From the NCBI GenBank assembly GCA_024398955.1, contig JAKSIG010000006.1:38254-102253 (forward strand): a stretch of DNA of 64,000 nucleotides, written 5' to 3'. The notes under the pieces were generated by a model. The model saw only the letters and a list, made by a program, of their open reading frames with translations, did no database searches and had not been told where the DNA came from. Numbering within the stretch: position 1 is the first letter of the stretch; each line of letters starts with the position of its first letter. This document shows, piece after piece, positions 44,310-52,605 of the stretch. This stretch comes from Fibrobacter sp. (lineage in GTDB: Bacteria > Fibrobacterota > Fibrobacteria > Fibrobacterales > Fibrobacteraceae). The position numbers and the translations under genes are program-made.

Positions 44310-46223
44310 ATGTTCAAGTTCAGATACATCGCCTTTGCCTTGTTGGCCTTCTTGTTGGAAGGTTGCACTTGCTGTGCTTATCTGAACCACATGTTTAATG
44401 CTGAGCGCTTGTACGACCAGGCCTCCGAGATGCGAACGGCTCGCCAGGATAGCGTTCCTGACGCCGAATCCTCTTTTCCTAGCTCTGATGAACGCCTGAA
44501 GTACGACAAGGTGATCGAGAAAGGCTCCCGCGTTCTTGAACGTTTCCCAAAGAACAAGAAGCGTACCGCCGAGGCAGTGTTCCTGATTGGTGAATCCTTT
44601 AGGCATAAGCAGGAATGGGGAAAGGCTATTACCAAGTACGATGAATTTGAACGCTACTTCTCCGATCACGATTCCATGCCGGCGGTAGAATACCAGCGTG
44701 CCTACTGTCTCTATAAAAACCACGAATTTAATATCAGCCGTTTTGCCCTGGAACCTGTTGTAGCCTCTAAGGACCATCCTTATTATTTTCAGGGGTTAAA
44801 CCTTCTTTCGCTTCTGGACGAACAGTCTGAATTTCCTGACCAGGCAATAGCCTCTTTGGAAGCTGTTTTGGCTGATACATCGGGCACTCCCTTTATGCGA
44901 GGCAAGGCCCATTTTAGATTGGCAGGGCTCTACTACAAGAAAGAAAACTGGCCGAAGGCTCGTGAGCATTACATTGCCGAAGAAATCAAGTTGCTGAATC
45001 CTCGTGAACGTCAGACTGCGGGGGAGCAGGCGGCAGAGTGCTTGGCCAGCATGGACCAGCTGCTTCCTGCTGCAGACGAATACAAGGAACTTTACAAGAA
45101 TCCGGAATTTGAAAATAAGCAGCCCGATTACCTGGTGCGCATTGGCGAACTAACCTTGAAGGCCGGCCGTTACCCGGATGCATTTATCATTTTGCAGAAG
45201 GTGAATTCTGAATACCCCAAGACCGAGCATGCCTCCCGCAGCTACTTCAATCTTGGCGATTACGAACAGAACAAGACCTTGAATTATGAGCAGGCTGTTG
45301 TTTATTACGATAGCAGTTTTATTTCGAGAACTATTTGCAAGTGGGCTCAGGAAAGCCGTGAACGTCGTGACGCCCTTAAGCGCTTGATCGCCTTGCGTAA
45401 TCAGAACGACGAGGACAGGGCCAAGGATTCTATTCCCAATGTGGATAATTTCTTTTCTACGGAATTCCAGATTGCGGAGCTGTTCCTGTTTAAGCTGTCT
45501 GAAACAGATAGCGCCGTTGCCCGCCTAGATGCCATTATCAACGATTCCAAGGATAGCCTGAGGGTTCTGCGTGCCACTTATGCCAAGGCATTTATCCTGG
45601 ACGAATTTATGCATGATCCTGATGCCGCCGAAGAAATCTACAAGGAAATCATCGAGAAGTATCCGGATACGGAATATGGCAAGCAGGCCCAGGCAAACCT
45701 GGGTATGCGCGTTACCCTCAAGACTAAGGAAGACATTGCCAAGGAACGCTACATGGTTGCAGAAAGCCTCTGGACCATTGCGTCTGAGATGCCTGTGGAT
45801 CAGATGGACCTGGTGGATTCCGCATACGCTCGGGCCTTCGATTCCTTTGATAGCCTTTACCAGGAATATCCCGAAACTCAATCTGGCGCACAGGCCCTGT
45901 ACATGAAGGCCGTGTACTTCCAGATGAATCCAGAACGCCTGGATAGTACCGCCGCGGTTTACAGGACTCTTCGCGATCAGTACGGCCAGACTCCTTGGGG
46001 CAAGCATGCCGCTAAGATGCTGAATAGCCGCCTTACGGTTACAGACGAAGATCTTAAACGTCTCCGAAAGCGTGTAAAGACTAGCGAAGCCCATATCGAC
46101 AAGCTTTCTAGGCAGTACTATGAACAGCTGAACCAGAAGCCCGAAGAAAAAAAGGCTGAAGTCAAGAGCAAGGAAGACGAAGTCCTTGAAAATACATACA
46201 ATAGTATGTACGACTTTGAATAA
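44310..46223 (+). CDS. TPR lipoprotein, possible SprE/PorW-like type IX secretion component
   Basis: Protein of 637 residues with a signal peptide and lipobox (LLEGC). TPR-like repeats run over most of its length: 'YDKVIEKGSRVLERFPKNKK', 'AVFLIGESFRHKQEWGKAITKYDEF', 'IAELFLFKLSETDSAVARLDAII' and 'AEEIYKEIIEKYPDTEYGKQA'. The 'IAELFLF...DSA' block and the opening 'YDKVIEKGSRVLERFP' resemble SprE/PorW, a TPR lipoprotein of the type IX secretion system. This match is from memory of the motif and is uncertain. The C-terminal 50 residues are charged and helical. The next gene, rlpA, begins 9 nt after the stop. Confidence 0.7.
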   Translation: MFKFRYIAFALLAFLLEGCTCCAYLNHMFNAERLYDQASEMRTARQDSVPDAESSFPSSDERLKYDKVIEKGSRVLERFPKNKKRTAEAVFLIGESFRHKQEWGKAITKYDEFERYFSDHDSMPAVEYQRAYCLYKNHEFNISRFALEPVVASKDHPYYFQGLNLLSLLDEQSEFPDQAIASLEAVLADTSGTPFMRGKAHFRLAGLYYKKENWPKAREHYIAEEIKLLNPRERQTAGEQAAECLASMDQLLPAADEYKELYKNPEFENKQPDYLVRIGELTLKAGRYPDAFIILQKVNSEYPKTEHASRSYFNLGDYEQNKTLNYEQAVVYYDSSFISRTICKWAQESRERRDALKRLIALRNQNDEDRAKDSIPNVDNFFSTEFQIAELFLFKLSETDSAVARLDAIINDSKDSLRVLRATYAKAFILDEFMHDPDAAEEIYKEIIEKYPDTEYGKQAQANLGMRVTLKTKEDIAKERYMVAESLWTIASEMPVDQMDLVDSAYARAFDSFDSLYQEYPETQSGAQALYMKAVYFQMNPERLDSTAAVYRTLRDQYGQTPWGKHAAKMLNSRLTVTDEDLKRLRKRVKTSEAHIDKLSRQYYEQLNQKPEEKKAEVKSKEDEVLENTYNSMYDFE

Positions 46224-46232
46224 GGCTTTCTG

Positions 46233-46670
46233 ATGTTTTACCGAAAAGTTCTGCCTCTGCTTCTTTGTGCTTCTGCATTGTTGGCTGGTTGTGCAGGCTC
46301 TGCAAGTATCGCTGCTCGAAAGGGCTACGTGCGCTTTCCGGGTAAGCATTATGCCTCTAAGGAAAAGGCTGAAATCGGTACCAAGATTTCTGGAGAGGCT
46401 AGCTATTATGGCCCCGGCTTTCATGGCAAGCTGACTGCCAGCGGAGAAACTTTTAATCAGAATGACTACACATGCGCCCACAAGACGCTCCCTTTTGGTA
46501 CAAAGCTGGAAGTGGTTCGTGCGGATAATGGCGAAAGTGTCGTGGTTCGCGTGAATGACCGTGGCCCTTATGTTGGCGATCGAATTCTTGACTTGAGCGT
46601 TGCTGCCGGTAAAAAGATTGGTCTCGACAAAGTAGGCCATGCCATGGTTACTGCAACGGTAATCGAGTAA
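46233..46670 (+). CDS. rlpA: RlpA-family lipoprotein
   Basis: Protein of 145 residues. A signal peptide with lipobox LLAGC is followed by a double-psi beta-barrel domain ('ASYYGPGFHGKLTASGETFN', 'THKTLPFGT' variant 'AHKTLPFGTKLEV', 'RVNDRGPYVGDRILDLS'). RlpA proteins are lytic transglycosylases that cut naked glycan strands or bind them at the septum. The C-terminal SPOR domain of the E. coli form is absent, as in many short relatives. It is 9 nt downstream of the TPR lipoprotein, so probably the same operon. Confidence 0.92.
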   Translation: MFYRKVLPLLLCASALLAGCAGSASIAARKGYVRFPGKHYASKEKAEIGTKISGEASYYGPGFHGKLTASGETFNQNDYTCAHKTLPFGTKLEVVRADNGESVVVRVNDRGPYVGDRILDLSVAAGKKIGLDKVGHAMVTATVIE

Positions 46671-46703
46671 TCAAATTTTTTTCAAAAAAATCGAAAATCC
46701 AAA

Positions 46704-46739
46704 AATGTCATAAATTGACATTGTAACTTTCTATATTTA
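46704..46739 (+). promoter_or_regulatory. Operator-like inverted repeat and TAnnTTTA box before small orphan gene
   Basis: A 7-bp perfect inverted repeat AATGTCA-n5-TGACATT (46704-46722) is followed 9 nt later by TATATTTA (46732-46739). If the latter is the promoter core, a repressor on the repeat would cover the -33/-35 region. The start codon of the 74-residue protein is at 46826. Confidence 0.4.
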
Positions 46740-46825
46740 CTGCTCGTAAAGACACTGATGGTATGGGTCTTAAAAACAAAAAAGGTGCTTTGATTAAATG
46801 GCTGTGAGCGCCTTGAAGGATAAAA

Positions 46826-47050
46826 ATGAGAAAGGTAAAAACGAAAGTTTCTGAATGCGATCTGTGGATTTCCGAAGAAAATGTTAACCGCAATTCTGGC
46901 TTTGTAGCATTTAAGCGGCGTATAGATGAACAAATCCAGCTGCTGGATTTGGATGTCTGCGTAGACGAAGATGATTTGCTGCCCTTTTACCGCATGGGTG
47001 AAAGTGAAACCTTTGTATTGGGTGCTTTAGGCTGTTCTGTGGGAATGTAG
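46826..47050 (+). CDS. Small orphan protein
   Basis: Protein of 74 residues of no recognised family. AAGGA lies 6-10 nt before the ATG, and a promoter-like box and a strong terminator frame the gene, so it is probably real. It is acidic with no signal peptide or membrane helix. The central part, 'FVAFKRRIDEQIQLLDLDVCVDEDDLLPFYRMG', is likely helical (quoted here only as three motifs: RRIDEQIQLLDLD, VDEDDLL, FYRMG). The 155-nt region upstream contains an inverted repeat that could be its operator. Confidence 0.6.
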   Translation: MRKVKTKVSECDLWISEENVNRNSGFVAFKRRIDEQIQLLDLDVCVDEDDLLPFYRMGESETFVLGALGCSVGM

Positions 47051-47075
47051 TCCCATTTAATTTTGGTTAAAGTGA

Positions 47076-47107
47076 AAAGGTCCGCGAATGATTTCGCGGA
47101 CTTTTTT
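47076..47107 (+). terminator. Terminator between convergent small orphan gene and prmC
   Basis: GTCCGCGAA / TTCGCGGAC, a 9-bp stem with a 4-nt loop, followed by six T on the plus strand; four A lie just upstream. It mainly serves the small orphan gene. Confidence 0.88.
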
Positions 47108-47122
47108 GTAAGGGCTTTTGAA

Positions 47123-48037
47123 CTATTTTGCCTTGTAGCTGACGAAGCGGATATTGTCGTTGTAGTCTTTATGGATTCCTGCAAATTCCAGCCAGGGGTA
47201 ATTGACTGCTTCGTCTTTAAGGATGGCGGCCTGTTCGCTTCCGATTTCCAGCAGGATGGGCGCTCCTGCATTCAGGCGGCCCTGGGTCTGCTGAAGAAGG
47301 CTGCGTACGAGGTCTAGGCCATCGGGTCCTCCGTAAAGGGCCAGAGCGGGGTCGAACTTGTCTACTTCGGGCTGAAGCTTGCCTTTTTCGGAATCAGGAA
47401 TGTAGGGCAGATTGGCGATAAGACAGTCGATTTTTTGGTCTGCGGCAAGGCCAGAGGCGGTTAACGCTTCTGCGGTAACGGCGTTCAGCAGGTCGCCCTT
47501 GGCGAATGCCAACTGAGGTGCCGCCAGCTCGTTGGCGCTGGCGTTCTCCTTTGCAAGGGACAGGGCTTCTTCGGAGATGTCGCAGGCGATGACCTTGGAG
47601 TTCGCGATCTCTTTTGCGGTGGCGATGGAAATGCAGCCGGAGCCTGTGCCGATTTCGACGATGAAGGGGGCCTCGACATTCTTGAGGCGCTCGATGGCCA
47701 TGTCTACCAGGGATTCCGTTTCGGGACGGGGTATGAGGGCGCGACGGTCGCACTTGATGATAAAGCCGCGGAAGCTGGTGTCGCCAATAATGTGCTGCAA
47801 GGGCTCGCGGTTGGCGCGTCGGGCGACCATCTCACGTAGAACGTCCAATTCTGCTGGGGTCAGAGGCTTTTCGAAGTTCAGGTAGATGTCCATGCGGTTC
47901 TTCATCTTCAGCCCATGGCTGATGATGTACTGAGCATCAAGCAGCGCGTCGGGGACGCCCTTCTTTTCGAAGAAGATCTTGGTGCGGTTCAGAATTTCAA
48001 GAACCGTCATAGGTCCATTGTTTGCGGGAGCTGCCAT
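47123..48037 (-). CDS. prmC: Release factor glutamine methyltransferase
   Basis: Protein of 304 residues that methylates the glutamine of the GGQ motif in release factors. The N-terminal helical domain is followed by the Rossmann methyltransferase domain with SAM motif 'VEIGTGSGCIS'. The catalytic motif, normally NPPY, reads NLPY here (residues 209-212). It lies 68 nt downstream of prfA, whose product is its substrate, and this gene order is widespread. The start is assigned at 48037, although the N terminus (MAAPANNGPM) is unlike the family and a later start at MTVLEIL is possible. Confidence 0.9.
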   Translation of the reverse strand: MAAPANNGPMTVLEILNRTKIFFEKKGVPDALLDAQYIISHGLKMKNRMDIYLNFEKPLTPAELDVLREMVARRANREPLQHIIGDTSFRGFIIKCDRRALIPRPETESLVDMAIERLKNVEAPFIVEIGTGSGCISIATAKEIANSKVIACDISEEALSLAKENASANELAAPQLAFAKGDLLNAVTAEALTASGLAADQKIDCLIANLPYIPDSEKGKLQPEVDKFDPALALYGGPDGLDLVRSLLQQTQGRLNAGAPILLEIGSEQAAILKDEAVNYPWLEFAGIHKDYNDNIRFVSYKAK

Positions 48038-48105
48038 TTTCCTGACCTTTACGAGTTGTTGCTGTCTGGTAGACCGGATTATGCCTGGAACTTACCCAGC
48101 TTTGT

Positions 48106-49173
48106 TTAAGCTTGGAACTTGCCCAGCTTTTCCTGGGCGTTGGCCATCTGGAGTCCGTTAATCACTTCCTGCAGGTCGCCTGCAACTACCTGATCCAGGT
48201 TGTACAGCGTAAGGCCGATGCGGTGATCGGTTACGCGGTTCTGGGGATAGTTGTAAGTACGGATTTTGGCGGAACGGTCGCCGGTACCCACGAGGGCCTT
48301 ACGGCTGGCGGCTTCTTCACGTTCCTTCTTGGCGATGACTTCGTCAAGAATGCGGGAACGGAGCATTTCCATAGCGTGCAGGCGGTTCTGGAGCTGGGAA
48401 CGTTCGGTCTGGCAGCTCACCACCACGCCGGTGGGAATATGGGTCAAGCGGACGGCGGAGTCGGTCTTGTTGATGTACTGACCGCCAGCGCCACTGGAAC
48501 GGTAGGTGTCCATATGGATGTCTGCTTCGCGGATTTCCACGTCAACTTCTTCAGCTTCCGGGAGGATTGCAACGGTTGCGGCAGAGGTGTGTACGCGTCC
48601 CTGGGTTTCGGTTTCGGGAACGCGCTGTACGCGGTGTACGCCGCTTTCAAACTTTAATGTACCGTAAACGCTGTCGCCTTCGATGTAGGCTCGAATTTCC
48701 TTGTAGCCGCCAACGGTACCTTCGCTCAGGTCCTGGATAGTAAGCTTCCAGCCCATCTTTTCGCAATAGGCGCGGTACATACGGAAAAGGTCGCCGGCAA
48801 ACAGGGCGGATTCGTCGCCGCCGGTACCGCCGCGGATTTCGATGGTGGCGTTACGGAAGTCCCAAGGATCTTTGGGAACCATGAGAATCTGAAGTTCGTC
48901 GGTAAGACCGGGAAGCGCCTTTTCGATGGTGGAGAGCTCGGACTTTGCCATGGCCACCATTTCCGGGTCGGAATCGCCAAGGGCCATCTTCCATTCTTCC
49001 TGGTCGTTAAGCATCTGCAGGTATTCCTTGGCCTTGATTACAGCCTTTTCGATACCCTTGTACTGCTTGTGAATCTTGTTATAACGAGCCTGGTCGCCCA
49101 AAACATCGGGATTGCCCAATTCGGATTCCAGTTCTTCGTACTTTTCAATGAGTTTACGTGCTTTATCTTTCAT
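48106..49173 (-). CDS. prfA: Peptide chain release factor 1
   Basis: Protein of 355 residues that ends translation at UAA and UAG. The GGQ motif is in '[20 protein letters not shown]' (peptidyl-tRNA hydrolysis; methylated by PrmC). The usual '[14 protein letters not shown]' precedes it, and '[17 protein letters not shown]' lies near the end. Length is normal for RF1. The start codon is preceded by CCCCCG and TATCTTTA instead of a ribosome-binding site. Followed by prmC on the same strand. Confidence 0.96.
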   Translation of the reverse strand: MKDKARKLIEKYEELESELGNPDVLGDQARYNKIHKQYKGIEKAVIKAKEYLQMLNDQEEWKMALGDSDPEMVAMAKSELSTIEKALPGLTDELQILMVPKDPWDFRNATIEIRGGTGGDESALFAGDLFRMYRAYCEKMGWKLTIQDLSEGTVGGYKEIRAYIEGDSVYGTLKFESGVHRVQRVPETETQGRVHTSAATVAILPEAEEVDVEIREADIHMDTYRSSGAGGQYINKTDSAVRLTHIPTGVVVSCQTERSQLQNRLHAMEMLRSRILDEVIAKKEREEAASRKALVGTGDRSAKIRTYNYPQNRVTDHRIGLTLYNLDQVVAGDLQEVINGLQMANAQEKLGKFQA

Positions 49174-49179
49174 CGGGGG

Positions 49180-49187
49180 TAAAGATA
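49180..49187 (-). promoter_or_regulatory. TAnnTTTA box 6 nt before prfA start
   Basis: On the minus strand TATCTTTA, six bases (CCCCCG), then ATG. No ribosome-binding site is present; leaderless candidate for a core gene. Confidence 0.4.
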
Positions 49188-49535
49188 GAAAATGGTATGA
49201 GGTGCGAGGTTATAAGGTCGGGGCCCAAGGCCCCTTTGAAGGTGCAGGGTATAGAGATTTCGGGAATACACTGCGGGTAGAGATTAGAAACTAGAGACTA
49301 GAAATTAGAGACTAGAAATTAGAGACTAGAAATTAGAGATTAGTGATTAGGGATTAGTGATTAGGGATTAGTGATATAAAGATGAAATTCTCTATAAATA
49401 GTATGCACTTGCCTCCTGCGGCCCTAACCCCTAGAACCTAGCCTCTAGCCCCTAAAATCACTTGCCTCCAGCTGCCCTAGCCCCTAGCCTCTAGCCCCTA
49501 AAACCACTTGCCTCCTGCGGCCCTAGCCCCTAAAA
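49188..49535. repeat. Heptamer array and inverted 3-copy repeat between gltS and prfA
   Basis: This 350-nt gap has no gene. From 49278 to 49375 there are fourteen 7-bp units in strict register, first TAGAGAC/TAGAAAT alternating, then TAGTGAT/TAGGGAT alternating. From about 49407 to 49535 three imperfect copies of a 32-52 bp unit follow. Each begins CACTTGCCTCC, continues with G/C-rich CTAGCCC-type heptamers in the opposite orientation and ends CCCCTAAAA. A short GGGGCC-CAA-GGCCCC hairpin lies at 49220-49234. Confidence 0.85.
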
Positions 49536-50732
49536 TTAAAACTGATTGATAAAGAACGTAATGCAGAGGCTGTTAATAAAGTCTGCAAACATACTTCCTA
49601 CGATAGGAACCAAAAGATAGGGCTTTACTGCAGGGGCGAACTTGTTGGTTATTGCCTGCATATTGGCCATGGCATTGGGGGTTGCTCCCATGCCAAAGCC
49701 GCAAACGCCTGCAGAAAGGACTGCGGCATCGTAATCGCGGCCCATGACATTGAACACCACAAAGTAGGCAAACAGGAACATAAGCAATGTCTGGGCGCAG
49801 AGGAGCACCACCAGAGGGAGCGCTAGGGAGGCCAACTGCCAGAGCTTTAAGGTGATCATGGCAATTCCTAGGAACAGGGACAGGCAGATGCCGCCTATGT
49901 CGCGAATTTCACCCATGTGGACTTCGTATTTACTGCTGTATTCACAGATGTTGCGCATGATGGCTGCGACGATCATGGCACCAATATATGCCGGGAACGT
50001 CATGCCTGTCTTAGAAAGTAACGTGGAGACGATGGTGCCAAAGCCCATGGCGATGGCTAGCTGGAAGGCCGCTGTGGAATAACGCTGGGCGGAACGACGA
50101 TATTTACTTTGTTCTTCCTTCAGCTCGACCTTGTCGTGTTCGCTGGACTTGGCGGACTTGAGAAGGTTGCCCTTGATGATGAGCTTACGCCCCAGGGGGC
50201 CGCCCATGAGGGAACCCGCCACGAGACCGAATGTTGCCGCTGCGGTGCAGAGGGTGGTGGCTCCTTCCATGCCGAAGTCTTCAAGTACGGGGCCGAAGGC
50301 TCCTGCGGTACCATGACCGCCAACCATGGAGATGGAGCCTGCGGAAAGGCCTACCAGGGGACTGACGTGAAGTACCTTTGCAAGGAATACTGCTAAGGAA
50401 TTCTGAAACACAATGAGAACGCATACACAAATCAGGAGAAGAATCAGGTTGACTCCACCACTTTTCAAAATCTTCAAGTTTGCGTTGAATCCAACAGAGG
50501 TAAAGAACACCATCATGCAGATGGATTTTAAGGTTTCGTCAAAGGAAAACTCAAGAATGTTCAGCTTGTAAAGAATGCAGGAAAGGCATGCGAAAACGAT
50601 GCCCCCCACCACAGGGGAGGGAATGCAGAATTTTTCCAATATCTTGACTTGCTTCTTGAGGTTTGCACCGAATACAAGAACCACAACGGCCAAGGCCAGG
50701 GTCTGATACATGTCTAAAGAAAGTTTATACAT
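49536..50732 (-). CDS. gltS: GltS-family sodium:glutamate symporter
   Basis: Protein of 398 residues with ten or more membrane helices, the same size as E. coli GltS. It has the N-terminal 'CIPSPVVGGIVFA' and 'GLSAGSISMVGGHGTAGAFG' in the first half and 'GVCGFGMGATPNAMANM' in the second, the two re-entrant loop motifs that carry substrate and sodium. GltS imports glutamate with Na+. Unusually, the gene lies 9 nt downstream of a TAXI solute-binding protein gene, in one operon. AAGGAG precedes the start. Confidence 0.93.
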   Translation of the reverse strand: MYKLSLDMYQTLALAVVVLVFGANLKKQVKILEKFCIPSPVVGGIVFACLSCILYKLNILEFSFDETLKSICMMVFFTSVGFNANLKILKSGGVNLILLLICVCVLIVFQNSLAVFLAKVLHVSPLVGLSAGSISMVGGHGTAGAFGPVLEDFGMEGATTLCTAAATFGLVAGSLMGGPLGRKLIIKGNLLKSAKSSEHDKVELKEEQSKYRRSAQRYSTAAFQLAIAMGFGTIVSTLLSKTGMTFPAYIGAMIVAAIMRNICEYSSKYEVHMGEIRDIGGICLSLFLGIAMITLKLWQLASLALPLVVLLCAQTLLMFLFAYFVVFNVMGRDYDAAVLSAGVCGFGMGATPNAMANMQAITNKFAPAVKPYLLVPIVGSMFADFINSLCITFFINQF

Positions 50733-50741
50733 GGAGTCTCC

Positions 50742-51737
50742 TTAGTCGCCGGTAGATGGGGTAGGGCCGCGGCCCTGCAGGGGTGCGGCGGGTGAGACGA
50801 TAATGTTCTTGCTGGCGTAGAACTTGACTGCTGCCGGATGGAATCCTACCGGTATATTGGAGGTCACGAATCCGATGGAGGGGGTGGAAAATCCTTCTAG
50901 CTTGCTGGAACCGTTAGCAAAGAGCTCTTCCATAATCTGGCTGATGGGGGCGTCGTCGACCAGCTGGTTTGCGACGAGGACAGCCTTTGCACCCAAAGTC
51001 TGAACTGTAGAGTCTTGACCGGCGTAAGTGCCGGCGGGGATATCGCTCGAGGTAAGTTCCGGATGGAGGCTCATGATGCGTGTTGCGTCGGCGGAATCAA
51101 GAGAAAGAATGCGGATGCCCTTACTTGCAGCAAGTTCGCTGATAGAGGGCGTGGGAATGCCTGCGGTGCAGAAGAATGCGTCGATTTCTCCGGCTTTGAG
51201 AGCTGTGGCAGACTCCTTGAAATTTAAGTACTTCGGCTGGATCTTATCGAAGGGTATGCCGTAGGCTTCCAGAATGATTTCTGCATTGCGAAGGACTCCG
51301 GATTCCTCTTCGCCCACAGCAACCTTTTTACCCGTAAGGTCTGCTATCGTTCTGATGTCGGAATTGGCGGAAACGACTACCTGGATAGATTCTGTATAAA
51401 GCCCTGCTACAGCGGTAATGGCATGGCGCATGCGGCTGCGCATTAGGTAATCCTGCAGAATGTCGGCCTGGACAATGGCTATGTCAAGAAAGTTTTCTTC
51501 TAGCAGGCGGATGTTTGCGGAAGTTCCCGCAGTATTTTTTACCTGAATACCTGTACCACTATTTTTGTTATTGAACTGTTCTGCAAAACTGTTGGCGAAC
51601 TTGTCGTAGGTACCACCCTTGTTTCCAGAACCGAAACGAATGTTCTGTGTGTCGGAATTGCAGGCATTAACGAAAAGAGCCGTTGTTGCTAAAACTGCGG
51701 CAAGGAGTGCTTTGGTTACAAAAGTCGATGGTTTCAT
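50742..51737 (-). CDS. TAXI-family solute-binding lipoprotein
   Basis: Protein of 331 residues with a signal peptide and lipobox (FVNAC, C26), then the TAXI (TRAP-associated extracytoplasmic) fold: 'IRFGSGNKGGTYDKFA', 'TAGTSANIRLLEE', 'DIAIVQADI', 'LTGKKVAVGEEESG', 'AGEIDAFFCTAG'. TAXI proteins normally feed TRAP transporters made of fused DctQM subunits, and some bind glutamate. None of those subunits is present; the only partner is gltS, 9 nt downstream. A binding protein anchored by lipid next to the carrier fits a binding-protein-dependent symporter. The start at 51737 has GGAG upstream; a longer frame would overlap trmO. Confidence 0.92.
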   Translation of the reverse strand: MKPSTFVTKALLAAVLATTALFVNACNSDTQNIRFGSGNKGGTYDKFANSFAEQFNNKNSGTGIQVKNTAGTSANIRLLEENFLDIAIVQADILQDYLMRSRMRHAITAVAGLYTESIQVVVSANSDIRTIADLTGKKVAVGEEESGVLRNAEIILEAYGIPFDKIQPKYLNFKESATALKAGEIDAFFCTAGIPTPSISELAASKGIRILSLDSADATRIMSLHPELTSSDIPAGTYAGQDSTVQTLGAKAVLVANQLVDDAPISQIMEELFANGSSKLEGFSTPSIGFVTSNIPVGFHPAAVKFYASKNIIVSPAAPLQGRGPTPSTGD

Positions 51738-51782
51738 TGGAAAACTCCAGTGGAATAAGGACTGACGCAATAATAGAAATTC

Positions 51783-51790
51783 TAACTTTA
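51783..51790 (+). promoter_or_regulatory. TAnnTTTA box 5 nt before trmO start
   Basis: TAACTTTA, then TCCCT, then ATG; no ribosome-binding site. Leaderless candidate. Confidence 0.4.
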
Positions 51791-51795
51791 TCCCT

Positions 51796-52605
51796 ATGGA
51801 AATTACGCCCATCGGAACATTTTTTGGCGATGCCATTTACAAGTATGACGCACCTCGACAGGGACGTCTGTTTTCGGGGCATCCTGGCCGTATCGTGTTG
51901 AATCCGGGCTGTAATTTTGAAACGGCCCTGCGTGACTTGGATGGCTTCGAACGAATCTGGGTGCTGTTCCAGTTTCACGAAAATGAAGGCTGGCGTCCAA
52001 CGACCCGCCCGCCGGTTCCGCCCAAGGGGAAGGATCGCGTAGGAACTTTTGCCAGTCGCTCTCCCTATCGCCCAAATCCTATCGGCTTAAGTTGTGTCCG
52101 CCTTCTGAAAGTGGAAGGCCTTACTTTGTATGTAGATGAGGCTGACTTACTAAATGAATCGCCTGTTATAGACATCAAACCTTATATACCAATGGCGGAT
52201 GCGTTCCCGAACGCGAAGGCCGGCTGGGTAGAAGAGCAGGATGGGGAACGATGGACTGTTATTGCCTCGGAAAAGTTTTCCGCTCAAAATGAATGGATTG
52301 GCGAAAACAGTTCCTTTGACTTGCTCAGTTTTGCAGATGTACAGCTTGGCCGCGGAGGGTTTAGCGAAGGTGCCTTTGACGGAACCCGCCGTCGCCTCAC
52401 TCTTGATGAAAATGCAAAGACAGGTGTTCTTGCCTACCGTACTTTCCGTATTGATTTCAGTTACGATGAAACTATAAAATCTGTTAACTTGCTGAACATT
52501 CGCTCCGGCTATACGGCGCAAGAACTTGCCCCAGGTGCTGAAGACAAGTATGGCGACAAGGACTTGCATCGTGGCTTTCTGATATGGAATTCTGAAAATG
52601 CCTAA
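51796..52605 (+). CDS. trmO: tRNA (t6A37) N6-methyltransferase
   Basis: TsaA/TrmO protein of 269 residues. It methylates N6-threonylcarbamoyladenosine at position 37 of tRNA-Thr. It starts with 'MEITPIGTFFGDA' and has the conserved 'DGFERIWVLFQFH', 'VGTFASRSPYRPNPIGLS' and 'DIKPYIPMADA' motifs of the SAM-binding beta-barrel domain. The C-terminal third is the extra domain seen in long TrmO proteins. The stop codon region overlaps the start of the next gene by 8 nt, so they are translationally coupled. Confidence 0.93.
   Translation: MEITPIGTFFGDAIYKYDAPRQGRLFSGHPGRIVLNPGCNFETALRDLDGFERIWVLFQFHENEGWRPTTRPPVPPKGKDRVGTFASRSPYRPNPIGLSCVRLLKVEGLTLYVDEADLLNESPVIDIKPYIPMADAFPNAKAGWVEEQDGERWTVIASEKFSAQNEWIGENSSFDLLSFADVQLGRGGFSEGAFDGTRRRLTLDENAKTGVLAYRTFRIDFSYDETIKSVNLLNIRSGYTAQELAPGAEDKYGDKDLHRGFLIWNSENA

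Noticed and set aside
49220..49234. Terminator upstream of prfA
   Set aside because: The GGGGCC-CAA-GGCCCC hairpin has no useful U-run on either strand and no gene ends next to it.
50742..51836. Longer TAXI protein starting at 51836
   Set aside because: The extra 33 residues would overlap trmO and precede a good signal peptide. GGAG before 51737 fixes the start there.
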